A program made the translations under genes and the position numbers. The notes beneath the pieces are model-generated. The model was not told where the DNA came from. It ran no database searches and saw nothing but the letters and a program-made list of their open reading frames with translations. A stretch of DNA of 14,880 bases from NCBI GenBank assembly GCA_005779525.1, contig SXIZ01000023.1, positions 1 to 14,880 of the forward strand, given 5' to 3'. Positions 5,317 through 12,952 of this stretch are shown here, piece by piece. This DNA comes from Methylococcaceae bacterium. GTDB taxonomy: Bacteria; Pseudomonadota; Gammaproteobacteria; Methylococcales; Methylomonadaceae. How positions within the stretch are numbered: position 1 is the stretch's first letter; each line of letters opens with the position of its first letter.

Positions 5317-6236
5317 GCTGGAGGTATCTCTGATTGCGCGGCGCGCATAAACGAAATAGGAGCATCCGCCTCATTTTCGTAGGAGACCATCTCCCAAGCA
5401 TCTTTTTCAGATAATAAGGTACGTAGCAATTTGTTGTTTAAGGCATGCCCGGATTTATGGCCAACAAACTCACCAATCAGGCTATAGCCCAGCAAATATA
5501 AGTCACCAATGGCATCTAATATTTTGTGCTTTACAAATTCATCCGCATAGCGCAGGCCATCTTCATTCAAAATTTTATCATCATCAACCACAATGGCATT
5601 ATCCATACTGCCACCTAATGCCAAGTTATTGCTTCTCAGCATTTCTATATCTTTCATAAATCCAAAGGTGCGCGCCCGACTGACTTCTTTAACAAAAGTC
5701 GTAGAAGAGAAATCCATAGTCGCCGTCTTCAAATGATCTTCAAAGGCTGGATGTTCAAAATCAATCGTAAAGGTGACTTTAAAGCCATTAAACGGCTCGA
5801 ATGATGCCCACTTATCGCCGTCTTCAACCCGAATACTACGTTTAATACGCAAGTACTTTTTGGGACTATCCTGCTCGACAACCCCTGCGGATTGTAGTAA
5901 AAACACAAATGGCCCGGCACTACCATCCATGATAGGCACTTCCGCCGAGGTCACGTCAATAAGAGCATTATCAATACCCAAGCCTGCAAAAGCTGATAAC
6001 AAGTGTTCAACCGTGGAAATTTTAGTACCATTACTGACTAAAGTCGTAGACAAGGTAGTTTCACCTACATTGCCGGGCATAGCAGAGATTACAACGGGCT
6101 CATCTAAATCAACACGGCGAAATCGAATACCAGTATTTGGATCAGAGGGGCGGATAGTCAAATAAACTTTTTCGCCTGTGTGTAATCCCACACCCGTGGC
6201 CCGAATGGTATTTTTTAATGTTCGCTGTTTAATCAT
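5313..6236 (-). CDS. lpxC: UDP-3-O-acyl-N-acetylglucosamine deacetylase
   Basis: This 307-residue protein (E. coli has 305) catalyses the committed, zinc-dependent step of lipid A synthesis, removing the N-acetyl group of UDP-3-O-acyl-GlcNAc in the cytosol. The start MIKQRTLKNTIRATGVGLHTG is nearly the family consensus and fixes ATG 6236 over an upstream in-frame start. Zinc ligands are His78 (STVEHLLSA), His237 and Asp241 (VKHKILDAIGDL); the catalytic pair is Glu77 and His264 (GHKSGHALNN). A weak AGAG precedes the start. It is the last gene of the dcw block but is separated from ftsZ by a terminator and has its own promoter, so lipid A synthesis can be set apart from division-gene transcription. 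E. coli degrades LpxC by FtsH through a C-terminal signal; the tail here (SEIPPA) differs from it. Confidence 0.97.
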   Translation of the reverse strand: MIKQRTLKNTIRATGVGLHTGEKVYLTIRPSDPNTGIRFRRVDLDEPVVISAMPGNVGETTLSTTLVSNGTKISTVEHLLSAFAGLGIDNALIDVTSAEVPIMDGSAGPFVFLLQSAGVVEQDSPKKYLRIKRSIRVEDGDKWASFEPFNGFKVTFTIDFEHPAFEDHLKTATMDFSSTTFVKEVSRARTFGFMKDIEMLRSNNLALGGSMDNAIVVDDDKILNEDGLRYADEFVKHKILDAIGDLYLLGYSLIGEFVGHKSGHALNNKLLRTLLSEKDAWEMVSYENEADAPISFMRAAQSEIPPA

Positions 6237-6273
6237 ATTTACTCTGGAAATTTGAAACTCGCCAAGACATGGC

Positions 6274-6305
6274 ATTTTAGCACACTAGGCAAAAGCCTTC
6301 GTCAA
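6274..6305 (-). promoter_or_regulatory. Candidate promoter of lpxC
   Basis: An extended -10 element TGCTAAAAT on the minus strand (-10 hexamer TAAAAT, 6279 to 6274) lies about 38 bases before the lpxC ATG. A good -35-like TTGACG (6305 to 6300) lies upstream, but the 20-base spacer is longer than ideal, so activity would rest mainly on the extended -10. It lies downstream of the ftsZ terminator, as expected for a separate lpxC transcript. Confidence 0.45.
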
Positions 6306-6320
6306 TATGATTGATTTGGC

Positions 6321-6360
6321 AAAATCTAATCCAAAACTCTAACATTTCAGAGTCTGGATT
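6321..6360 (-). terminator. Second, imperfect hairpin downstream of ftsZ
   Basis: On the minus strand AATCCAGACTCT pairs with AGAGTTTTGGATT through a long stem with one bulge and one G-U pair (6360 to 6328), followed after a short gap by TTTT (6324-6321). It could be a back-up terminator to the stronger hairpin just upstream. The low GC content makes it weak. Confidence 0.35.
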
Positions 6361-6382
6361 TTTAATATTACTAGTGTGAGAG

Positions 6383-6409
6383 CAAAACCCCTGGGCGTAT
6401 GCCCAAGGG
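6383..6409 (-). terminator. Rho-independent terminator after ftsZ
   Basis: On the minus strand CCCTTGGGC pairs with GCCCAGGGG around an ATAC loop (9 base pairs, one G-U), followed directly by TTTT. It starts 22 bases after the ftsZ stop. This is the clearest intrinsic terminator in the window and closes the ftsW-to-ftsZ transcription unit. Confidence 0.8.
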
Positions 6410-6430
6410 TCTAAGATAAAACTAAAGCAA

Positions 6431-7594
6431 TTAGTCCGCTTGACGTCTTAAAAATGCAGGAATGTCCAAATAATCCATATCGCTCACATTTTTAGGCTGC
6501 GCGCCAAAACGGGTTTCGCGTTGTTCAGGTTTATTGGCGCGAATGACGGTAGGTTTATCAAACGCATCATAATTCACATCTGCGCCCGTTGCTTTATTGG
6601 GAACGATTTTAATGGGCGATTTTACCGATCCAACGATAGGGTTACCCATCCCAGTAGCAACGACAGTCACTTTAATCTGATCGCCCAACGTTGTATCAAT
6701 CGCAGTACCGATTTTGATGACCGCATCTTCGGCAGCAAATTCGTACACAATACTTCCGACTTCGTTAAATTCAGCCATACCAATATCGGCTGCTGAAATA
6801 TTCACCAAGATACCGCGTGCACCACGTAAATTAATATCATCCAATAATGGACATGCAATGGCTTTTTCTGCTGCTTTGCGCGCACGATTTTCACCCGTTG
6901 CAGTGGCCGTGCCCATAATTGCAGCGCCCATGCCTGCCATCACTGTTCTTACGTCAGCAAAGTCAACGTTGATAGTCCCTGGATGCACAATCAGTTCAGT
7001 AATGCCTTGTACTGCATCTAATAACACATTATTAGCCGCTTTAAAAGCATCTGCCAACGAAACATCCACGCCTAAGACTGGTAATAATTTTTGATTCGGA
7101 ATAGTAATCAAAGAATCCACATACTGTTCCAATTCCGCAATCCCTTTTTCTGCAACCAACATTTTCTTTTTGCCTTCAAAGTCAAAAGGCTTGGTCACCA
7201 CGGCCACAGTCAAAATTCCGAGCTCGCGCGCGATTTCTGCAATAATCGGAATCGCACCTGTACCCGTGCCACCGCCCATACCCGCGGTTAAGAAGATCAT
7301 ATCCGCCCCTTCCATCACTTCGCGTAAACGCTCGCGATTTTCTTCTGCCGCCTCTTTACCAACTTCAGGATTGGTCCCTGCGCCCAAACCTTTAGTCAGC
7401 GCAACACCCAATTGCACGACGGTGTCGACCGACAAGCGTCTTAAAGCTTGCGCATCGGTGTTTGCACAAATAAATTGCACGCCCTCAATATTGCTATCCA
7501 CCATATGATTGACTGCATTTCCACCGCCGCCACCGACTCCGATAACTTTAATATTTGCGTTTTCACTGCACATATCAATTAATTCATATCCCAT
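6431..7594 (-). CDS. ftsZ: Cell division GTPase, tubulin homolog
   Basis: This 387-residue protein polymerises into the Z-ring at mid-cell and recruits the divisome. Seen: the N-terminal nucleotide-binding GVGGGGGNAVNHM (19-31), the tubulin signature GGGTGTG (107-113), the T7 synergy loop NVDFAD (209-214) that completes the GTPase site of the adjacent subunit, and the C-terminal peptide DYLDIPAFLRRQAD that binds FtsA and other membrane tethers. The variable linker, about residues 320-372, is of ordinary length. ATG 7594 is preferred for the AGGGGGTG just upstream; an in-frame ATG seven codons later is possible. It is the last gene before the terminator and follows ftsA after 25 bases. Confidence 0.98.
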   Translation of the reverse strand: MGYELIDMCSENANIKVIGVGGGGGNAVNHMVDSNIEGVQFICANTDAQALRRLSVDTVVQLGVALTKGLGAGTNPEVGKEAAEENRERLREVMEGADMIFLTAGMGGGTGTGAIPIIAEIARELGILTVAVVTKPFDFEGKKKMLVAEKGIAELEQYVDSLITIPNQKLLPVLGVDVSLADAFKAANNVLLDAVQGITELIVHPGTINVDFADVRTVMAGMGAAIMGTATATGENRARKAAEKAIACPLLDDINLRGARGILVNISAADIGMAEFNEVGSIVYEFAAEDAVIKIGTAIDTTLGDQIKVTVVATGMGNPIVGSVKSPIKIVPNKATGADVNYDAFDKPTVIRANKPEQRETRFGAQPKNVSDMDYLDIPAFLRRQAD

Positions 7595-7619
7595 AACACC
7601 CCCTAAAAACCCCTAAATA
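7595..7619 (-). promoter_or_regulatory. G-rich double ribosome-binding region before ftsZ
   Basis: The ftsA-ftsZ gap on the minus strand contains two similar blocks, TTTAGGGG and TTTAGGGGG. The second continues as GGGGGTGTT before ATG. With a G-U pair it matches the extended anti-Shine-Dalgarno complement (AGGAGGTG). The first copy could be a standby site or chance. The rest of the gap shows nothing else. Confidence 0.5.
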
Positions 7620-8849
7620 TTAAAAATTACCTTGAAACCAATTCTTCATTTTAGCAAAAACACCTTCACCTTCGTTTCCAACTCCTCCCGAGGTTCCTAT
7701 GCGTTCTTTGCCATACAATAACAACCCCACTCCGGTCGAATAAATAGGATTTTGCACCACGTCTGTCAACCCGGACACATGTTGCGGTATGCCTATACGC
7801 ACCGGAATATGAAATATCTCTTCTGCTAATTCCACTAACCCTCTGACCTTTGCACTCCCCCCTGTCAATACGACTCCTGCTGCAATTGACTCTTCGTATC
7901 CACTACGCCGCAATTCAGCTTGCACCAATAACATTAATTCTTCATAGCGCGGCCCTATGATCTCCGCTAAATTTTGCGCCGAAATGCGTCTAGGTGGGCG
8001 CTCACCAATACTAGCAACTTCAATAGACTCTTCAATATTTGCTAATTGCGTTAAGGCACAGGCATATTTACGTTTAATATCTTCCGCATTCTGCGTAGGC
8101 GTGCGCAAGGCAACGGCAATATCATTAGTCACTTGATCCCCAGCGATTGGAATAACCGCCGTGTGCTTGATCGCACCATCGGCAAATACGGCAATATCTG
8201 TCGTTCCTCCACCGATATCGATTAAACACACCCCTAAATCTTTTTCGTCATCCGTCAAAACCGACATACAGGAAGCTAATTGTTCCAAGACAATATCATC
8301 GACTTCCATGCCACAACGGCGGATGCATTTGATGATATTTTGTGCCGCACTGACACTGCCTGTTACCATATGCACGCGCGCTTCCAAACGGATACCTGAC
8401 ATCCCCACAGGCTCTTTAATGCCGTCCTGCATATCGATGACAAATTCTTGCGGCAAAATATGCAAAATTTTCTGATCCGCAGGAATCGCCACTGCCCTCG
8501 CAGAATCGATCACCCGATCAATATCATGCTGGGTCACTTCCTTATCTTTAATGGCGACAATTCCATGCGAATTTAGGCTTTTAATATGACTACCAGCAAT
8601 GCCGACATAGACCGAGGAGATGCTACAGCCTGCCATTAATTCTGCCTCTTCAACCGCACGTTGAATAGACAAGACTGTGGACTCCAGATTAACCACCACA
8701 CCTTTTTTCAAACCTCTGGAAGGCGTAGAGCCAATACCGATCACTTCAATCTGGTTATCACTGTTTAGCTCACCCACAATAGCAGCAACCTTTGAAGTTC
8801 CTATGTCCAACCCTACAACCAAATTACGGGGTGTTTTCTTCTTAGCCAT
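7620..8849 (-). CDS. ftsA: Cell division protein FtsA, actin-like membrane tether of FtsZ
   Basis: This 409-residue protein (E. coli has 420) is an actin-fold ATPase that anchors FtsZ to the membrane and signals to later divisome proteins. Seen: phosphate-1 loop VVGLDIGTSK (11-20), the SHS2/1C domain around residues 85-165, phosphate-2 loop LIDIGGGTTDIAVF (209-222), adenosine motif VVLTGGSAKVRGL (326-338), and the C-terminal amphipathic membrane-targeting helix FAKMKNWFQGNF. ATG 8849 is chosen because MAKKKTPRNL directly precedes the actin core. A longer in-frame start at 8909 would only add residues overlapping ftsQ. No strong Shine-Dalgarno is seen. It follows ftsQ after 23 bases in the same unit. 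Confidence 0.97.
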   Translation of the reverse strand: MAKKKTPRNLVVGLDIGTSKVAAIVGELNSDNQIEVIGIGSTPSRGLKKGVVVNLESTVLSIQRAVEEAELMAGCSISSVYVGIAGSHIKSLNSHGIVAIKDKEVTQHDIDRVIDSARAVAIPADQKILHILPQEFVIDMQDGIKEPVGMSGIRLEARVHMVTGSVSAAQNIIKCIRRCGMEVDDIVLEQLASCMSVLTDDEKDLGVCLIDIGGGTTDIAVFADGAIKHTAVIPIAGDQVTNDIAVALRTPTQNAEDIKRKYACALTQLANIEESIEVASIGERPPRRISAQNLAEIIGPRYEELMLLVQAELRRSGYEESIAAGVVLTGGSAKVRGLVELAEEIFHIPVRIGIPQHVSGLTDVVQNPIYSTGVGLLLYGKERIGTSGGVGNEGEGVFAKMKNWFQGNF

Positions 8850-8872
8850 TTTGTTTTTGTTTAACCTGTTTA

Positions 8873-9613
8873 TTAACTTTGCTTTTGAGCAGCCATAACC
8901 TGTTTCCAATCAATTGCCGGTGCATCCGCTCTCCAAGTAATGGCATAGCCATTTGGATAACGTAAATCCACCTCAGCAATTGCTTCTACCTTTTCTCGTC
9001 CCAGTAAGTCCAGGGTTTTTAAAAACCGCTGAAAATTCTTTAACTGTCCATTACGGCCTAATTTTATAATCACGCCATTTTTAAGCACGATCTCCCAGGA
9101 TCGTCGCTCATTAACCTTAAACTCTGCCAGATGCATATCGCGATCAGCCAGCGCTAATTCAAGACCTTGCATAATATCCAACAGTCTTGCTTCATACCCT
9201 TTGGGACCAATGATCAAGGGCAAATATTTAAATTCTTCGACACTGTCAGGGGTAAATAACTCGCCACTCGGATTGAGTAAACTTTTTTCCCCCCAACGCA
9301 CTGCCGGGACTTGCTCATAAACTTTAATGTCAATGGCATCTGGCCAAACGCGCTTCACTGATGCCGTTTTGATCCAAGGTAATTGCATCACTGCTTGATG
9401 AATGACCTGCATATCGACCGAAAAATAATCTGCCATGACTAAGGGTTTGAGTAAATCTTGAATCCGTTCTTTCTTGGTATACTGAAATACCCCCTCAATT
9501 CTCACATAGCGAATTGGCAACAATTCAGACAGTAGCTGTTTACCTTGTGCTTTAAAATGCGTACCTGCAACAATAGTGGTAAATACCAGCAATAACACGA
9601 CTAATTTTTGCAT
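8873..9613 (-). CDS. ftsQ: Cell division protein FtsQ
   Basis: This 246-residue bitopic inner-membrane protein, with FtsB and FtsL, links early and late divisome assembly and regulates FtsWI. It has one transmembrane helix (about 4-18), a periplasmic POTRA domain (about 35-103: IRYVRIEGVFQYTKKERI, then LPWIKTASVKRVWPDAIDI) and the FtsQ beta domain ending in VDLRYPNGYAITW (215-227). The cytoplasmic tail is only MQK, far shorter than the roughly 20-25 residues in E. coli. This is not a start error, as an in-frame TAA lies four codons before ATG 9613. The start is five bases after the ddl stop, with no clear Shine-Dalgarno, so translation may be coupled to ddl. Confidence 0.95.
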   Translation of the reverse strand: MQKLVVLLLVFTTIVAGTHFKAQGKQLLSELLPIRYVRIEGVFQYTKKERIQDLLKPLVMADYFSVDMQVIHQAVMQLPWIKTASVKRVWPDAIDIKVYEQVPAVRWGEKSLLNPSGELFTPDSVEEFKYLPLIIGPKGYEARLLDIMQGLELALADRDMHLAEFKVNERRSWEIVLKNGVIIKLGRNGQLKNFQRFLKTLDLLGREKVEAIAEVDLRYPNGYAITWRADAPAIDWKQVMAAQKQS

Positions 9614-9618
9614 GTCGA

Positions 9619-10551
9619 TTATTTAAAACTGGTTTCCAAAACTCGCCAAACCAATTCATCAAAGTCTATTCCCTGTTGTTTAGCGGCCATCGGCACGAGA
9701 CTGTGATCGGTCATACCAGGTACGGTATTTACTTCAATTAACTGCGCCTGCCCGTTGGAATCAATAAACACATCTACGCGCGCCCAGCCATGAATACCAA
9801 TAACATCGCATGCCGTTTGCGCCAGTTGCTGCAGTGCCGTTTCTTCTGCCGTATTTAAACCACAGGGGCAGTGATATTTAGTGGTATTGGCACGATATTT
9901 AGCATCGAAATCGTAAAACGTATGCGGGGTTTCCAAGCGAATGACAGGTAAAGCTTCACCGTCTAAAACTGCCACCGTATATTCAGAACCTTGTACCCAA
10001 GCCTCGGCATAGACATCGCATTGAAATTGCAACGCCGTTAGCAACGCTTGTTCCAGCTCTGCTTTATTCTGCGCTTTACTCATCCCAATACTTGAACCTT
10101 CTTGTGCAGGCTTAACAATCACCGGAAAACCTAACTGCGCAATACAAGCATCGATATCCGCAACACTGCGTAATAAAAACCATTGCGGTGTTTTTAATCC
10201 CGCGCCTTGCCAACACAATTTGGTGCGCAGTTTATCCATACTTAAGGCAGAGGCACCCACGCCGCTACCGGTATAAGGCAATTTTAATGTTTGCAATAAC
10301 CCTTGCAATACGCCATCTTCGCCACCGCGACCATGCATGATATTAAATATTCTATCGAATTGTTTTCCCGCTAACGCCTCAATCGGAGAACCCGTCACGT
10401 CAATTGCGGTCACATCGATTTGTAAGCGTTGCAATGCTGCATAAACCGCCGCTCCACTTTTAAGCGAAATTTCGCGTTCCGCGGCAGTGCCTCCCATTAA
10501 TACCGCGACACGACCAAATTCTGCAGGATGGTTAATTTTTAAAGGTTTCAT
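9619..10551 (-). CDS. ddl: D-alanine--D-alanine ligase
   Basis: This 310-residue ATP-grasp enzyme (DdlB type; E. coli DdlB has 306) joins two D-alanines in the cytosol to make the end of the peptidoglycan stem. Seen: GGTAAEREISLKSG (20-33) with the substrate-binding Glu, HGRGGEDG (73-80), SALSMDKLRTK (101-111), ATP-binding KPAQEGSSIGM (147-157), the omega-loop FYDFDAKY (212-219), and the metal-binding IEVNTVPGMT (272-281). ATG 10551 is chosen because it overlaps the murB stop as ATGA, repeating the pattern of the upstream gene pairs. An in-frame TTG at 10572 is less likely. The next gene, ftsQ, starts five bases after its stop. Confidence 0.97.
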   Translation of the reverse strand: MKPLKINHPAEFGRVAVLMGGTAAEREISLKSGAAVYAALQRLQIDVTAIDVTGSPIEALAGKQFDRIFNIMHGRGGEDGVLQGLLQTLKLPYTGSGVGASALSMDKLRTKLCWQGAGLKTPQWFLLRSVADIDACIAQLGFPVIVKPAQEGSSIGMSKAQNKAELEQALLTALQFQCDVYAEAWVQGSEYTVAVLDGEALPVIRLETPHTFYDFDAKYRANTTKYHCPCGLNTAEETALQQLAQTACDVIGIHGWARVDVFIDSNGQAQLIEVNTVPGMTDHSLVPMAAKQQGIDFDELVWRVLETSFK

Positions 10552-11465
10552 TGAGTCCGACCTACCCGACAAACTTCTGTTTGTAACAGCACACCATGTT
10601 TTGCCTCGACTTCGCGCTGAATATGTTGAATTAATGCCTCAATATCGGCTGCCGTAGCATTACCCGTATTGACAATAAAATTTGCATGTTTTTCCGAAAC
10701 ACAGGCCCCACCAATGCTAAAGCCTTTTAAACCACAAGCTTCAATTAAACGGGCGGCATAATCACCCTCTGGGTTTTTAAACACCGAACCGCAACTCGGC
10801 TGGTTGGTGGGTTGTGTTTGTCCACGTTTATACAATAATTGCTTGATTTTCTCTTGACTGCTGGCGACATCACCGCGCTTTAAACGCAGAATTGCTGATA
10901 AAAACCATTGTTCGCCCAGCCCGTCAATACCCCGGTAATACACATTAAATTCTGTTGCTTTGCGTTGCCGAATCTGTCCGACCGCATCGATAGTTTCAAC
11001 ACTGTGCACCAAATTCCAGGTACTGCCATCAAACGCACCCGCATTCATTTTCAGGGCTCCCCCCATGGTTCCCGGAATCCCCGCCAAGAACTCGGCACCC
11101 ACTAAGCCTTGCTCAGCACTATACTTAGCGACATGTGCGCACGGTACGCCTGCTTCCACATAGAGCTGATAACTGTCGTCTGCAGAGTCATCCTGCAGAT
11201 ACATTTGCTTTAAACGTCCCCGGGTATTAATGACGACACCTGCAATTCCACCATCACCCACCAGTAGATTACTTCCCAAGCCTATCCAGTAGAGTGGCTC
11301 ACGCCCACCCAATTCGGCAATAAACTCACATAAACCTTGTTTATCTTCTGGCACAAACACACGCTCCGCAATGCCTCCAATCCGCCAGCTCGTGTATTTG
11401 GCTAAACTTTCATTTTCCAATAATTGCCCGACAACCGAGCCATTAATGATTTTCTGCATAATCAT
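10548..11465 (-). CDS. murB: UDP-N-acetylenolpyruvoylglucosamine reductase
   Basis: This 305-residue FAD-dependent enzyme reduces UDP-GlcNAc-enolpyruvate to UDP-MurNAc with NADPH in the cytosol. FAD-binding blocks are YTSWRIGG (24-31), YWIGLGSNLLV (59-69) and GIPGTMGGALKMNAGA (129-144). Catalytic residues are Arg178 (YYRG), the proton donor Ser227 (PSCGSVFKNP) and Glu297 (LQTEV). The length and the TSWRIGG opening fit the short type II MurB of S. aureus-like enzymes rather than the 342-residue E. coli type I. ATG 11465 overlaps the murC TGA (ATGA); a second ATG two codons later is possible. Placement inside the dcw cluster directly after murC differs from E. coli, where murB lies elsewhere. 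Confidence 0.95.
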   Translation of the reverse strand: MIMQKIINGSVVGQLLENESLAKYTSWRIGGIAERVFVPEDKQGLCEFIAELGGREPLYWIGLGSNLLVGDGGIAGVVINTRGRLKQMYLQDDSADDSYQLYVEAGVPCAHVAKYSAEQGLVGAEFLAGIPGTMGGALKMNAGAFDGSTWNLVHSVETIDAVGQIRQRKATEFNVYYRGIDGLGEQWFLSAILRLKRGDVASSQEKIKQLLYKRGQTQPTNQPSCGSVFKNPEGDYAARLIEACGLKGFSIGGACVSEKHANFIVNTGNATAADIEALIQHIQREVEAKHGVLLQTEVCRVGRTQ

Positions 11466-12952
11466 GCACTCAATAATTCAGTGAGTTGCTGAGGTAATTG
11501 GGTGGCAATCTGTCCTACATTTCCTGCCCCGAGCGTCAAGATGACATCATCGGGTTTGACAATCCCTGCCAGAATCTTAGCCAAATCATCACCATTTTCA
11601 ACAAATACCGGATCGACTTGACCGCGCAGGCGTATCGCTCGACTCAATGCTCGTCCATCTGCAGCAGCGATGACACTTTCCCCGGCCGCATACACATCCA
11701 GTAAGATTAAAACATCGACCGTCGATAGCACTTGTACAAAATCTTCAAACAAATCTCGCGTTCGACTATACCGGTGTGGCTGGAACACGATGACTTTACG
11801 CCGTTCAGGCCAAGCTTGGCGTAAGGCTTCTAAGGTCGCTGCAATTTCACGCGGATGATGACCATAATCGTCCACTAAAGTTAATTGCCCCCCCGAAATG
11901 GCCACATCTCCTTGCAATTGAAATCGACGACCGATCCCTTTAAATTCGGCCAAACTTTTAATAATGGCCGCATCCGCGACACCCAAGTTGGTTGCAATCG
12001 TAATGGCCGCCAATGAATTCAACATATTATGCCAACCCGGCATATTTAAACTGACTTGCAAAGGTTGATGTTCGCCCCAGCGCAGTACCGTGTAACTGGT
12101 TTGCATGCCTTGCTGCTTAATATCTATAGCCCGTACATCGGCATCCGCATGTACCCCATAGGTTTTAACAGGCTTTGAAATTTGCGGCAAAATTTCACGT
12201 ACACCCTCATCATCTAAACACAAAACCGCTAACCCATAAAATGGCAAATGATGTAAGAATTCGATAAACGTATCTTTTAGGCGTTGAAAACAGCCATCAT
12301 AGGTACTCATATGATCTTGGTCGATATTCGTGACCACCGCCAGCATCGGTTGTAAATATAAAAACGACGCATCACTTTCGTCAGCTTCTGCGACTAAATA
12401 GTTGCCTAAACCTAATTTTGCATTTGTGCCTGCGCTGTTTAAGCGTCCGCCAATCACGAATGTCGGATCTAAGCCACCTTCAGCCAACATGCTTGCCGTG
12501 AGACTGGTCGTCGTGGTTTTTCCGTGCGTGCCTGCCACCGCAATTCCAAAGCGAAAACGCATTAATTCCGCCAACATTTCTGCACGCGGAATCACGGGGA
12601 TTCGTTGTAGATATGCCTCATCTATTTCTGGATTATTTCTATCAATCGCCGACGAAACGACCACCACATCCGCCTGCACCAAGTTGCCCCGCTGATGCCC
12701 AATATTGACCACAATACCTTGCAACTGTAATCGCTGGGTGACCGCAGACGCTTTAATGTCGGAACCAGAGACTTTAAACCCTAAGTTAAACAAGACTTCG
12801 GCAATCCCACTCATCCCGGTACCACCGATCCCTACGAAATGGATACGGCTAATATTCGTGACACTCTGAATAGAGAGTTGTCCTTTACGCCGTTCGATTT
12901 CGGGCGACCAAACAGTTTCTACCGTCGTCTGCGGTTCATTTACTGAAGTCAT
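11462..12952 (-). CDS. murC: UDP-N-acetylmuramate--L-alanine ligase
   Basis: This 496-residue cytosolic Mur ligase (E. coli has 491) adds L-alanine to UDP-MurNAc, the first residue of the stem peptide, using ATP. The three domains are visible: the Rossmann UDP-binding domain with FVGIGGTGMSGIAEVL (39-54), the central ATPase with P-loop GTHGKTTTTS (141-150), EADES (189-193) and NIDQDHMSTY (209-218), and the C-terminal domain with DDYGHHPREI (361-370) and QPHRYSR (391-397). ATG 12952 is chosen for its ATGA overlap with the murG stop and an AAGG upstream; an in-frame TTG at 12973 is less likely. About 35 residues precede the Rossmann fold, a somewhat long N-terminal lead. Confidence 0.97.
   Translation of the reverse strand: MTSVNEPQTTVETVWSPEIERRKGQLSIQSVTNISRIHFVGIGGTGMSGIAEVLFNLGFKVSGSDIKASAVTQRLQLQGIVVNIGHQRGNLVQADVVVVSSAIDRNNPEIDEAYLQRIPVIPRAEMLAELMRFRFGIAVAGTHGKTTTTSLTASMLAEGGLDPTFVIGGRLNSAGTNAKLGLGNYLVAEADESDASFLYLQPMLAVVTNIDQDHMSTYDGCFQRLKDTFIEFLHHLPFYGLAVLCLDDEGVREILPQISKPVKTYGVHADADVRAIDIKQQGMQTSYTVLRWGEHQPLQVSLNMPGWHNMLNSLAAITIATNLGVADAAIIKSLAEFKGIGRRFQLQGDVAISGGQLTLVDDYGHHPREIAATLEALRQAWPERRKVIVFQPHRYSRTRDLFEDFVQVLSTVDVLILLDVYAAGESVIAAADGRALSRAIRLRGQVDPVFVENGDDLAKILAGIVKPDDVILTLGAGNVGQIATQLPQQLTELLSA

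Noticed and set aside
6237..6275. Thirteen-residue N-terminal extension of LpxC
   Set aside because: MIKQRTLKN is the conserved LpxC start, and the extension would cover the -10 region of the proposed promoter.
7170..7508. Long plus-strand frames opposite ftsZ and other dcw genes
   Set aside because: They lie antisense to well-conserved coding regions, are low in complexity (Ser, Pro, Ala, Ile runs) and match no family; they arise from codon bias of the real genes.
8850..8909. Twenty-residue N-terminal extension of FtsA
   Set aside because: It overlaps the end of ftsQ, lacks any family match, and the usual FtsA N-terminus begins at Met 8849.
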